Assembly (NCBI RefSeq): GCF_026283945.1 | Contig: NZ_JAPDPC010000001.1 | Coordinates: 806,001 to 870,000, forward strand | Length of the DNA stretch: 64,000 nucleotides | From: Dyella humicola | Lineage (GTDB): Bacteria; Pseudomonadota; Gammaproteobacteria; Xanthomonadales; Rhodanobacteraceae | Direction of reading: 5' to 3' | Translations under genes and position numbers: made by a program | The notes under the pieces: model-generated | The model's database searches: none | What the model was told of the DNA's origin: nothing | The model's input: only the letters and a program-made list of their open reading frames with translations | Shown here: positions 1 to 8,303 of the stretch, piece by piece | Numbering within the stretch: the stretch's first letter is position 1 | Layout of the letters: every line of letters begins with the position of its first letter

Positions 1-258
1 TCAGCTTGGGCGTCACGTTGGCAGTCTGTCGGCTGGGAGGCTCGTAAAACTATCAGAAAGACCCCCTGGACGGCAGTTGCATCAGCGGCCCGTGGTACGA
101 GGATCAGGTATCAGCCGGCTAAATCGAGCACGGCCGACGCCCGGTGGCGAGCCGATCCGAACCCGGAGTCGTACATCGCCCGCCCCTGCTGCGCCAGCGA
201 ACCCCACACCGTCCCCAGCCGTCTAGCCGCAAGGCGTCGCGTGACAACTGGAGCAGCG

Positions 259-1179
259 CTAGGCGTCCAGTAGCTCGCCGACGTGTGCGGCGACGCTCGC
301 GGCCAGGGCCAGCAGGTTGTAGCCGCCTTCCAGACTGGATACCAATCGCCCCTCGGCGTGGGCGTGCGCCACGTCGAGTAGTCGGCTGGTGATCCAGGCG
401 TAGTCTTCGCTGCCCAGGCGCAGGTCGGCCAAGGGGTCATTGCGATGGGCGTCGAAGCCTGCCGATACCAGCACCAGCTGTGGCTTGAACGCGTGCAGCC
501 GAGGGATTAGCGCGCCCTCCCACAGTTCGCGGAACTCGTAGGAGCCATCGCCCGGCGACAACGGCGCGTTGACGATATTGCCAACGCCGCGTTCGTCCTC
601 GCGCCCGCTGTCGGGGTACAAGGGCATCTGGTGGCTGGAAATGAACAGCACACGCGATTCCTTGGCGAAGATATCTTGCGTGCCGTTGCCATGATGGACG
701 TCGAAGTCGGCGATGGCGACGCGCTTGAGGCCATGGGCCGCCATGGCGTGGGTCGCCGCCACGGCGATATTGTTGAACAGGCAAAAGCCCATGGCCCGGT
801 CCGGCGGCGCGTGATGGCCGGGTGGCCTCACCGCGCAAAAGGCCTGCCCACCGCCGCTGAGCACGGCGTCCACGGCCGCCACGGCGGCGCCGGCCGCCCG
901 CAGCGCAGCTTCGGCCGAACCGTGGGACATCAGGGTGTCTTCATCGAGCCGGACGGTGCCGCTCTCGGGCACGATGCCCAGGATGCGATCGATGTGCTCG
1001 GCGGTATGCACACGCAGCAGCTGTTCACGCGTTGCGCGCGGCGCCTCGATGCGGTCCAGGGCAGCGAAGCGGTCATGGTCGAGCGCTTGAAGTACGGCAC
1101 GCAGACGCGCTGGCGATTCGGCGTGATCCGGGCCGGGATCGTGTTGCAGGCAGTGGGCGTGGGTATAGAGCCGCAGCAT
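259..1179 (-). CDS. Histone deacetylase family protein
   Basis: A 306-aa zinc-dependent amidohydrolase of the histone deacetylase/acetoin-utilisation/acetylpolyamine hydrolase superfamily, probably cytoplasmic. The family signatures are all visible: VRPPGHHA with the His pair, GFCLFNNIAVAA, the metal-binding DFDVHHGNGTQ block, and SAGFDAHRNDPL near the C-terminus. Bacterial members usually deacetylate small molecules or protein lysines; the substrate cannot be told from sequence. I take the ATG at 1179 (MLRLYTH) because it leaves 5 bp after the upstream adenosyltransferase gene, whereas the ATG at 1215 would overlap that gene by 31 bp and add a non-conserved leader. It is probably co-transcribed with the adenosyltransferase. 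Confidence 0.9.
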   Translation of the reverse strand: MLRLYTHAHCLQHDPGPDHAESPARLRAVLQALDHDRFAALDRIEAPRATREQLLRVHTAEHIDRILGIVPESGTVRLDEDTLMSHGSAEAALRAAGAAVAAVDAVLSGGGQAFCAVRPPGHHAPPDRAMGFCLFNNIAVAATHAMAAHGLKRVAIADFDVHHGNGTQDIFAKESRVLFISSHQMPLYPDSGREDERGVGNIVNAPLSPGDGSYEFRELWEGALIPRLHAFKPQLVLVSAGFDAHRNDPLADLRLGSEDYAWITSRLLDVAHAHAEGRLVSSLEGGYNLLALAASVAAHVGELLDA

Positions 1180-1184
1180 GGCCC

Positions 1185-1745
1185 CTACGCTTTTCGGCGG
1201 CGCTCGTGCTGCCATAACACCTCACCGTGGCCGCTGGCGCGGGCCAGCACGCGGGAGATCACGAACAGCAGGTCGGAAAGGCGGTTGAGGTAGCGTTGGG
1301 CTTGCGGTCGCACGTCTTCGACACGGGCCAGTGCGATGACTTCACGCTCGGCACGGCGACACACGGTGCGTGCCAGATGGCAGCAGGACGCGGCCATGCC
1401 GCCGCCGGGCAGGATGAAGTCCTTGAGCGGCGGCAGCGGGTCATTAAAACCGTCGAGCACCTGCTCCAGCCGGTCGATGTCCTTGTCCTCGATCATCGCC
1501 ATGCCGGGAATACACAGCTCGCCGCCGAGGTCGAACAGCTCATGCTGGACCTGGGTCAGTGCTTCGCGGATGGCGTCGTCCACGCCAGCGGCAGCCAGCA
1601 CCATGCCGATGGTGCTGTTGAGTTCGTCGACCGTGCCATAGGCCGATACGCGTAGCGAGTCTTTGGCGACGCGGGAACCATCGCCAAGGCCGGTGCTGCC
1701 ATCGTCACCCGTGCGGGTGTAGATCTTTGAGAGGCGATTACCCAC
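1185..1745 (-). CDS. Cob(I)alamin adenosyltransferase, PduO type
   Basis: A 186-aa corrinoid adenosyltransferase that transfers the 5'-deoxyadenosyl group of ATP to cob(I)alamin, making coenzyme B12 in the cytoplasm. The N-terminal ATP-binding signature TRTGDDGSTGL (residues 10-20) and the YGTVDELNS helix are typical of the trimeric PduO/MMAB family, and the length matches single-domain members. It lies 17 bp after the predicted B12 importer gene and just before the deacetylase-like gene on the same strand. The first two form a plausible corrinoid salvage pair. No de novo corrin ring genes are in view, which fits salvage rather than synthesis. Confidence 0.92.
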   Translation of the reverse strand: MGNRLSKIYTRTGDDGSTGLGDGSRVAKDSLRVSAYGTVDELNSTIGMVLAAAGVDDAIREALTQVQHELFDLGGELCIPGMAMIEDKDIDRLEQVLDGFNDPLPPLKDFILPGGGMAASCCHLARTVCRRAEREVIALARVEDVRPQAQRYLNRLSDLLFVISRVLARASGHGEVLWQHERRRKA

Positions 1746-1762
1746 GGGTGGCCACTGTCTCG

Positions 1763-2371
1763 TTAGCGGTGCAGGTCACGCGACGCGACGGTATGACCGA
1801 GCGTGCGCGAAAGCTGGGTGACCAGCACGTGCAGCAGGGCGCCGATGCCTACGTAAAACGCGGTGGTACCGAGGAACGGCAGATACCAGTCGCCCAGGTT
1901 CGCGAACCATGCGCTGAAGCTGCGCGGCTGCGGCACGCTGTTGCTGAGCCAGTAGAAGCTGCCGTTGGAGAGCACGTAGCAGGCCAGTTGGCTGACCAGC
2001 AGCGCCACGGCCGCAAGACCCAGGGTCGACATGCTCAGGCCGCGCTGGTGGCGCGCCAGCCAGCTGCCGCCCATCCACAGGGACAGGTAGGCCGGAATCA
2101 GGAACCAGTAGGCCACCGATACGCAGTAGTGGCTCCAGAAGTCGATGCCCTGTCCGTTGATCACCAGGTAATCAATGAGGACGGCCCCGGCCATGAGCAG
2201 CGGAAATGCCCAACGAAACGATCCGCGCAGCCAGAACCCGGCCAGGAAGAACACCGCCCACGACGCATCGCGCACATCATGGTTGAACAGCGAAAGGTGA
2301 ATGCGGGTGGCGGTCATCACCAGGGCGAGTGCCAGGAAGATGCCTAGCCGCTGGGTTTGCGTCATAGCCAT
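1763..2371 (-). CDS. Probable BtuM-type cobalamin uptake membrane protein
   Basis: A 202-aa polytopic inner-membrane protein with about six hydrophobic segments. I do not see a transporter ATPase next to it. It resembles the solitary ECF-type S-component BtuM: short length, an early RIH-LSLFNHDVRDASW stretch before the first helices, and a single membrane-embedded Cys (about residue 83) five residues before a Tyr. In studied BtuM a Cys ligates the cobalt of B12. The neighbouring adenosyltransferase gene is the usual partner. The start at 2371 is chosen because GGAG lies six bases upstream on the minus strand; the ATG at 2395 lacks such a site. The family assignment is from memory of the motif and from context, so it could be another small membrane family. 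Confidence 0.6.
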   Translation of the reverse strand: MAMTQTQRLGIFLALALVMTATRIHLSLFNHDVRDASWAVFFLAGFWLRGSFRWAFPLLMAGAVLIDYLVINGQGIDFWSHYCVSVAYWFLIPAYLSLWMGGSWLARHQRGLSMSTLGLAAVALLVSQLACYVLSNGSFYWLSNSVPQPRSFSAWFANLGDWYLPFLGTTAFYVGIGALLHVLVTQLSRTLGHTVASRDLHR

Positions 2372-2494
2372 GAGTTGCTCCGTCTGATACGCCAAATGCA
2401 GACAGCAAGTCTATCGCAATTATGGATAGCCGAACGCCTCTTGAATGGGGGCTGCCATGGGGTCCGGCCGTTTCAGCGCGTATCATCCCCCGCC

Positions 2495-3736
2495 ATGATT
2501 ACCTCATCTGATCACGTCGCCCCTGTGACTTCCGCTCAGCAGCCGGTCCTTATCATTGGTGGTGGACTGGTGGGCGCCAGCCTGGCCATTGCGCTCGACG
2601 CGGCCGGTATCGACGCCGTCATGGTCGAGGCCGCTGCGCCGCGCGTCGGAGATCAGCCCAGCTACGATGAACGCAATCTCGCGCTGGCCCGGGCTACCGT
2701 AAACGGCCTCGCTGCAATCGGCGTATGGCCGCATGCAGCGGCACAAGCGACCCCGATTCGTCACATCCACGTCACGCGTGCCGGCGAGTTCGGCAGTGTC
2801 CAGTTGGACGCCGCGAAACATGCGGTCGACGCGTTGGGCTGGACCCTCCCTGCTCGCGAACTCGGGGCGGCCTTGCTGCGGCGCCTGGATGAGTGCCGAC
2901 GACTGCGGCGCCTGGCTCCTGCCCGACTGGAGGCATTGCAGCCGCTGGCCCAAGGTTGGCGGGCACGCATTCGCACAGCCGAGGGCTCAATGGAAATCGA
3001 TACACCGCTGCTGGTGGGCGCGGACGGCACCGCGTCGTTCGTGCGCGACCAGGTCGGCATCGGCACCGAACGCCATGACTACCAGCAGACGCTGTTCGTC
3101 TGCACGATCACGCCGGAGCGCGACCACGCCAACCGCGCGTACGAGCGTTTCGCGGACAACGGCCCGATCGCGCTGCTGCCACTGACGGAGCGCCGCTGTG
3201 GCCTGGTGCTTACCGTTGCTCGCGAGGACGCCGACACCGTCGCTGCGTTGGACGATGAGGGTTTCGTCGGTCTGGCCCAGCAGCGGTTTGGCTGGCGGCT
3301 GGGCCGCTTGAGTCGACCGGGCAAGCGGCATGCTTATCCCATCCAGCGGGTGGCGGCGAGCGCACTGGTCGCGCCAAGGGCGGTGCTGGTCGGCAATGCA
3401 GCCCAGACCATTCATCCGATTGGCGCGCAAGGATTCAATCTGGGTCTGCGCGATGCGCTGACGTTGGCGGAACTGGTGGCTGGCGTGGCCGACCCAGGGG
3501 CTCACGATGTGTTGGAGCGCTACGCCGCACGCCGTGCTGCCGATCGCGAGGGCACCATGGCGATGAGCCATGGCCTCGTGCAACTGGCCTGTCTGCCACA
3601 GCCATGGTTAGGGCCGTTGCGCTCCATGGTCATGCTGGCATTCGATCGCCTGCCGCCGGTGCAGCGTTTGCTGGCCAGGCGCGGCATGGGTTTTCGCAGT
3701 GATCCGCCTCGTGCGGTACTGGAGCGACTGCCATGA
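2495..3736 (+). CDS. ubiH: UbiH-type ubiquinone biosynthesis FAD monooxygenase
   Basis: A 413-aa flavoprotein hydroxylase of the UbiH/UbiF/COQ6 family, which hydroxylates the aromatic ring during ubiquinone synthesis at the inner face of the membrane. It carries the N-terminal dinucleotide-binding motif (LIIGGGLVGASLA, residues 19-31), a DERNLALA block, and the second FAD motif around GNAAQTIHPIGAQGFNLGLRDA near residue 305. UbiH proteins characteristically have NAA(Q/H)TLHP here, which favours UbiH over UbiF/UbiI. The ATG at 2495 is chosen over an upstream in-frame ATG at 2357 because the extra 46 residues do not look conserved and would overlap the divergent gene. The next gene overlaps it by 4 bp, so the two are translationally coupled. 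Confidence 0.88.
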   Translation: MITSSDHVAPVTSAQQPVLIIGGGLVGASLAIALDAAGIDAVMVEAAAPRVGDQPSYDERNLALARATVNGLAAIGVWPHAAAQATPIRHIHVTRAGEFGSVQLDAAKHAVDALGWTLPARELGAALLRRLDECRRLRRLAPARLEALQPLAQGWRARIRTAEGSMEIDTPLLVGADGTASFVRDQVGIGTERHDYQQTLFVCTITPERDHANRAYERFADNGPIALLPLTERRCGLVLTVAREDADTVAALDDEGFVGLAQQRFGWRLGRLSRPGKRHAYPIQRVAASALVAPRAVLVGNAAQTIHPIGAQGFNLGLRDALTLAELVAGVADPGAHDVLERYAARRAADREGTMAMSHGLVQLACLPQPWLGPLRSMVMLAFDRLPPVQRLLARRGMGFRSDPPRAVLERLP

Positions 3737-4950
3737 GCGGCCCCGGCATGACACGAGGCGAGTCTTCACGCCGTCGCGGACCTGCCTTGGATGTCGCAGT
3801 CGTAGGCGGCGGCATGGTGGGCGCCGCGACCGCGCTGGCGCTGGCGCGCGCAGGATTCGCCACGGCCTTGCTTGAAGCTTGGGCCCCTTCGCCGTGGTCC
3901 GCTCAAGGCGACGTTGATTTGCGCGTGGTCGGTCTTGCGCCTTCGTCTGTCGCGCTGCTTGACGAACTCGATGTATGGACGTCCATCCGCGACGCGCGCG
4001 CGAGCCCCTATGCGCACATGCACGTGTGGGATGCGGCGACGGGTGCCGCGATCCATTTTGATGCGGCCACCGAAGGACGCGATCTGCTTGGCTACATCGT
4101 CGAGAACAGCCTGGTGCAGTGGCAGTTGTGGCAGGCGCTGGAGGGTGCTGGCGTGCGCCGGCTGTGCCCGGCACAGGTGCATCGTTTCGAGGTGCTTGAA
4201 GATCGCATTCAACTGGAGCTCGACGCCGGCGAGGCCATGTCCGCGCGCCTGCTGGTCGCCGCCGACGGCGCCGGATCACCCCTGCGTACACTGGCCGGCA
4301 TCGAGACGCAGGGGCGCGACTATGCCCAGCGCGGCGTGGTGGCCCACGTCACCACCGAACGCGCTCACGAAGGCACGGCGTGGCAGCGTTTCCTGGCCAC
4401 CGGCCCGCTGGCGCTGCTGCCTTTGGCGGATGGACGCAGTTCCATTGTGTGGACGCTGCCCGAGGCCGAGGCGCAGCGCGTCATGGCACTGGGCGACCAG
4501 GCATTTCTCGATGAGCTCGGCGTCGCCAGCGACTTCCGCCTGGGACGCGTGACGGGCAGCACGCCGCGTGCCGCGTTTCCGCTCAAGTTGCAGTTGGCCA
4601 AGAGCTACCAGGCCGATCGATTCGTGCTGTTGGGTGATGCGGCGCATGCGGTCCACCCGCTGGCAGGGCAGGGTGTGAACCTGGGACTGCGCGACGTGAC
4701 TGAATTGCGCGATACCCTGGTGGCTGCGCGCGACGAAGGTCGCGACATCGCGGCGAGCCACGTGCTGCGTGGTTACGCGCGCCGCCGACGCAGCGCCGAC
4801 ACACTCGATGCGCTGGGCTTTGACGCGCTGGCGCGTATCTACAGTTGGCAGTCGCCGCCGCTGATGGCTGCGCGCGGCCTGGGCGTGCGCCTGCTGGATC
4901 GGTTGTCTCCCATCAAACGTCGGTTGGCGGAACACGCCGCTGGCCTTTAA
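3733..4950 (+). CDS. UbiH/UbiF/VisC family FAD monooxygenase (UbiI-like)
   Basis: A 405-aa second ring hydroxylase overlapping the ubiH stop codon through ATGA. It has VAVVGGGMVGAATALAL at residues 22-38 and the C-terminal FAD motif VLLGDAAHAVHPLAGQGVNLGLRD. This GDAAHxxHPLAGQG form is shared by UbiF, UbiI/VisC and COQ6-like enzymes. The pair therefore probably supplies two of the three hydroxylations of the ubiquinone ring. Which position (C5 or C6) cannot be decided from sequence. GC-rich codon use is the same as in its neighbours, so it is core genome. Confidence 0.87.
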   Translation: MSGPGMTRGESSRRRGPALDVAVVGGGMVGAATALALARAGFATALLEAWAPSPWSAQGDVDLRVVGLAPSSVALLDELDVWTSIRDARASPYAHMHVWDAATGAAIHFDAATEGRDLLGYIVENSLVQWQLWQALEGAGVRRLCPAQVHRFEVLEDRIQLELDAGEAMSARLLVAADGAGSPLRTLAGIETQGRDYAQRGVVAHVTTERAHEGTAWQRFLATGPLALLPLADGRSSIVWTLPEAEAQRVMALGDQAFLDELGVASDFRLGRVTGSTPRAAFPLKLQLAKSYQADRFVLLGDAAHAVHPLAGQGVNLGLRDVTELRDTLVAARDEGRDIAASHVLRGYARRRRSADTLDALGFDALARIYSWQSPPLMAARGLGVRLLDRLSPIKRRLAEHAAGL

Positions 4951-4983
4951 GCCTTTCAAACCCTGCAACGAGGAGTGGAAGTC

Positions 4984-5772
4984 ATGCGTATCGCCCGACT
5001 TTGTTGTGCGCTGTTGTTGTCCGGCTTTGCCTTCGCCGCCCAGGCGAAGATGGTGCACAAGCCGGTGGAATGGATGCAGGACGGCACGCGTTTTCATAGC
5101 GTGCTGGTCTATGACGACGCCGTGGCCACCAAGCGCCCGGGCCTGGTGATGGTGCCCAACTGGTATGGCGTGAACGATCTCGCGCTGAAGAAGGCCGAGG
5201 GCATTGCCGGCAAGGATTACGTCATCCTGGTGACCGACATGTATGGCGAAAAGGTGCGCCCAACCAGCGACGAGCAGGCGATGGCGGCAGTGAAGCCGCT
5301 ATACGGTGACCGTGGGTTGATGCGTACCCGCGTCAATCTCGCGCTGGGCCAGCTCAAGGCGCAAGCCAAGGAAGCCCCTATCGATCTTTCGAAGCTGGCG
5401 GCGATCGGCTTCTGCTTCGGCGGTTCGGCCGTGCTCGACCTGGCGCGCAGCGGTGCCGACATCGCCGCCGTGGTGTCGTTCCATGGCGGGCTGCAGACCG
5501 ATGACCCGGCCTTGGCCAAGCAGATCAAGGCGCGCGTGCTGGTAATGAACGGTGCCGATGACAAGGGCACCATGCCCGACGCGGACAAGTTCATGGACGA
5601 AATGCGCGGCAGCAAGGCCGACTGGCAGTTCGTGGTGCTGGGCAACACGGTGCATTGCTTTACGGAAACCGATCAGCACAAGCCCGGCTGCGCCTATGAC
5701 GAACGGGCGGCTCAGCGCAGCTTTCGCATGATGCAGGACTGGCTGCACGGGGCGTTTACCGGCACGCCGTAA
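4984..5772 (+). CDS. Secreted dienelactone hydrolase family protein
   Basis: A 262-aa alpha/beta hydrolase with an N-terminal signal peptide (MRIARLCCALLLSGFAFAAQA), so it is probably periplasmic. The dienelactone hydrolase catalytic set is visible: nucleophilic Cys in GFCFGGSAVLDLA, Asp in VMNGADDKG and His in GNTVHCFTE. Classical DLH enzymes are cytoplasmic and open dienelactone rings in chlorocatechol breakdown; exported members are of unknown substrate. I use the ATG at 4984, which follows a good ribosome site (aacgaggag), rather than the in-frame GTG at 4975 inside that site. It is downstream of the ubi pair by 33 bp but probably not functionally linked. Confidence 0.85.
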   Translation: MRIARLCCALLLSGFAFAAQAKMVHKPVEWMQDGTRFHSVLVYDDAVATKRPGLVMVPNWYGVNDLALKKAEGIAGKDYVILVTDMYGEKVRPTSDEQAMAAVKPLYGDRGLMRTRVNLALGQLKAQAKEAPIDLSKLAAIGFCFGGSAVLDLARSGADIAAVVSFHGGLQTDDPALAKQIKARVLVMNGADDKGTMPDADKFMDEMRGSKADWQFVVLGNTVHCFTETDQHKPGCAYDERAAQRSFRMMQDWLHGAFTGTP

Positions 5773-5785
5773 GGTTTGACCGATG

Positions 5786-5813
5786 CGCGTGCACCTCGGT
5801 CGAGGTGCACGCG
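5786..5813. terminator. Long perfect hairpin between convergent genes
   Basis: Two 13-base arms (CGCGTGCACCTCG and its exact complement) are separated by only 2 bases, between the 3' ends of the dienelactone hydrolase and ispB genes, which converge here. There is no T-tract, so it may act as a bidirectional transcription block or mRNA 3'-end stabiliser rather than a classical intrinsic terminator. Confidence 0.6.
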
Positions 5814-5828
5814 ATATCGTCGACGAGA

Positions 5829-6830
5829 TCAGAAGTCGCGCTGTACCGAGTAGTCTGCCAGCGCAGCCAGCGCGTCGCGCCAGGGAGATTCGGGCAGCTC
5901 GCTCAAGGCGTGGCGTGCAGCGTTGGCATGCGCCACGGCGCGCGCGTGCGTGCGCTCAAGTGCACCGGAATCACGAATGGCGCCAATGATTCGATCGAGC
6001 GAATCGAGGCCGCCGTGCTCGATGGCATGGCGTAGCGACAGCGTCTGCTCGGCGTCGGCGCTCTGCAAGGCATAGATCAGCGGAAGGGTGGGCTTGCCCT
6101 CGGCCAAGTCGTCGCCCACGTTCTTGCCCATGGTGCCGGCATCGGAAACGTAATCCAGCAAATCGTCGGCAATCTGAAAGGCATAGCCGAGCTCCATGCC
6201 ATAGCGGCGTAGTGCGCTGACCTGATGCTCGGGCAGGCCACCCAGCAGGCCGCCGAGTTCGGTGGCGGCGGCGAACAGCACGGCCGTCTTGCGTTCGATC
6301 ACGGCCAGGTAGGAGGCCTCATCGACGTCGGCATTGCCGATGTTGAGCAGCTGCAGCACCTCGCCCTCGGCGATGGTGTTGGTGGTGTCGGCCAGGATGC
6401 GCATGATGCGCATGTTGTCCAGCTCGACCATCAACTGGAACGAACGCGAGTACAGGAAGTCGCCCACCAGCACGCTGGCCGCGTTGCCCCACAGCGCATT
6501 GGCGGTCTTGCGGCCACGCCGCAGGTCCGACTCGTCCACCACGTCGTCGTGCAGCAGGGTGGAGGTGTGGATGAACTCGATCACCGCCGCCAGCTTGATG
6601 TGCTGATCGCCGTGGTAGCCGGCCGCGCCCGCTGCCAGAACATGCAGCATCGGCCGCAAGCGCTTGCCGCCACTGGCAATAATGTGGTCCGCGATCTGGT
6701 TGATCAGCACCACGCCCGAGGACAGGCGGGCCCGGATCAAGGTGTCGACGCGCTGCATATCACCGGCAGCAAGCGCTCGTACGGCGGCGTAATCGGCGGA
6801 GCGGCGGGTGTCGGTGGAAGTCGTTGTCAT
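5829..6830 (-). CDS. ispB: Octaprenyl (polyprenyl) diphosphate synthase
   Basis: A 333-aa trans-type polyprenyl synthase that makes the side chain of ubiquinone by adding isopentenyl units to farnesyl diphosphate. The first Asp-rich motif is LLHDDVVDESDLRRG and the second is QIADDLLDYVSD; GGKRLRPML supplies the IPP-binding Lys/Arg. The length and the absence of bulky residues before the first motif fit a long-chain enzyme of the IspB class. The start at 6830 (MTTTSTD) gives the family length; the upstream in-frame ATG at 6896 adds residues that run into the promoter region of the divergent gene. It complements the ubiquinone hydroxylases nearby. Confidence 0.92.
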   Translation of the reverse strand: MTTTSTDTRRSADYAAVRALAAGDMQRVDTLIRARLSSGVVLINQIADHIIASGGKRLRPMLHVLAAGAAGYHGDQHIKLAAVIEFIHTSTLLHDDVVDESDLRRGRKTANALWGNAASVLVGDFLYSRSFQLMVELDNMRIMRILADTTNTIAEGEVLQLLNIGNADVDEASYLAVIERKTAVLFAAATELGGLLGGLPEHQVSALRRYGMELGYAFQIADDLLDYVSDAGTMGKNVGDDLAEGKPTLPLIYALQSADAEQTLSLRHAIEHGGLDSLDRIIGAIRDSGALERTHARAVAHANAARHALSELPESPWRDALAALADYSVQRDF

Positions 6831-6927
6831 GAGTAGGTCAAGGCTTCGTATCCGCCGATTATAAGGATATGGCGGCGCAAGAATGCGCCGCGACACGCGA
6901 CCACAGTTTGGCGGTTGGGTCGAAACG

Positions 6928-6933
6928 TATAAT
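6928..6933 (+). promoter_or_regulatory. Candidate -10 box for the MFS gene
   Basis: A perfect TATAAT lies 35 bases before the GTG at 6968. An in-frame ATG at 6932 is inside this box, which argues that translation starts at the GTG. No -35 at ideal spacing is obvious (TTGGCG is 14 bases upstream). Confidence 0.4.
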
Positions 6934-6967
6934 GACGGGGTGGCCCGTCCTTACAAGATCCCGTCCG

Positions 6968-8188
6968 GTGAGCAAACTCTCCCCTCTTGAGCGGCGCAGT
7001 GCGCTGACCCTCGCTTGCGTCATCAGCCTGCGCTTGTTTGGCCTGTTTCTGATCATGCCGGTGTTCTCGCTGTATGCGAAACAGATGCCGGACGCCACGC
7101 CCTGGCTGATCGGGCTGGCCCTGGGCGTTTACGGCCTGGGCCAGGTGCTGCTGCAGATCCCGCTGGGTCTGCTGTCCGATCGGATCGGGCGCAAGCCCGC
7201 GATTACCATCGGATTGCTGGTGTTCGCGGCGGGTGGCCTGTTGGCGGCGTCTTCACATAGCCTGGTGGGTATTGTCATCGGGCGGGCGTTGCAGGGCATG
7301 GGGGCGGTGGCCGGGGCCGGTACGGCGCTGGCCGCGGATCTGACGCGCGAGGAGAACCGCAGCAAGGTCATGGGCATTATCGGCGTATCGATCGGCGTGG
7401 CCTTCCTGCTGGCGCTGATCCTGGGGCCGCCACTGGAGGCGGTCGATGGCCTTTCCGGCTTGTTTGCCGCCACCTCCATGCTGGCGTTGGCCGCGCTGGT
7501 CCTGCTCTGGTTGATCGTGCCTACGCCGGAGCGGCAGAAAGCGCCGGCCGCCGCAGCGCTTGGCAGCGTGCTGTCAATGTTGCGTGACGGCCGCATGATG
7601 GTGCTTAACGGGTCGGTGTTTTTCCTGCACATGCTGCTCACGGCCAGCTTCGTCGGCTTGCCCTTGCTGTTGGCGGACCGCCTGCACCTGCCGGTGAGCC
7701 AGCATTGGGAGCTCTACCTGCCGGTGATGGTAATCGCCGCCCTGGTGATGGGCGCCTGCCTGCACCGTATGCGCGACGTGGCGCAGAGCCTGCGTATCGT
7801 GGCGGTATGCGTGGTGGCCATTGGCCTGGGGTTGCTGGGCTTTGCCTTCTCCGGGGACCATCTTGCGGTCCTGGGTGTGGCGGCGGCCGTGTTCTTCTCG
7901 GCTTTCAACTTGTTGGAGGCCGCGCTACCGAGCCTGGTCTCCCAACTGGCACCCGCCCATTTGCGCGGTGCGGCCATGGGTGCCTATTCCACCAGTCAGT
8001 TCCTGGGCGCCTTTGTCGGCGGTGCGGTAGGCGGGGTGGCGCTCGGGCAGGTGGGTACCGGTGGGGTGTTCATCTGCGCGGCCGCCATGACCCTGATATG
8101 GCTGCCGCTGGTGCTGATGGGGGGACGTCGGATGGCCGGCGTGGACGCCAGCGTGGCAGGGGCCCTGCAGGCGTCGCCGGGGGCCTGA
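6968..8188 (+). CDS. MFS transporter (YajR/multidrug-like)
   Basis: A 406-aa inner-membrane protein with about twelve hydrophobic helices. The MFS loop 2-3 signature appears as GLLSDRIGRKPAI, and GRALQGMGAVAGAGTALAADL in helices 4-5 is typical of proton-driven drug and sugar exporters of the DHA1 type. It lacks the C-terminal cytoplasmic domain of E. coli YajR. The GTG start at 6968 is preferred because the ATG at 6932 overlaps a TATAAT box. It is divergent from ispB. The substrate cannot be told. Confidence 0.85.
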   Translation: MSKLSPLERRSALTLACVISLRLFGLFLIMPVFSLYAKQMPDATPWLIGLALGVYGLGQVLLQIPLGLLSDRIGRKPAITIGLLVFAAGGLLAASSHSLVGIVIGRALQGMGAVAGAGTALAADLTREENRSKVMGIIGVSIGVAFLLALILGPPLEAVDGLSGLFAATSMLALAALVLLWLIVPTPERQKAPAAAALGSVLSMLRDGRMMVLNGSVFFLHMLLTASFVGLPLLLADRLHLPVSQHWELYLPVMVIAALVMGACLHRMRDVAQSLRIVAVCVVAIGLGLLGFAFSGDHLAVLGVAAAVFFSAFNLLEAALPSLVSQLAPAHLRGAAMGAYSTSQFLGAFVGGAVGGVALGQVGTGGVFICAAAMTLIWLPLVLMGGRRMAGVDASVAGALQASPGA

Positions 8189-8303
8189 CTTTGCCTCGGG
8201 TGTGAGCGCAAAATGGATTGCGTTTGGACCCGGCCGCCCCAATGATCCGGGCACTGCACCGCCCATATCGGCCGGGTTGTTGGCCGCGCGAGGTTTCCCG
8301 CCC

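Noticed and set aside
1-258. Gene or RNA at the left edge of the window
   Set aside because: Short frames on both strands overlap one another, none has a family or start site, and no tRNA or rRNA pattern is visible.
2372-2494. Cobalamin riboswitch before the BtuM-like gene
   Set aside because: No B12-box-like sequence is visible in the short divergent intergenic region, and there is no room for a full aptamer.
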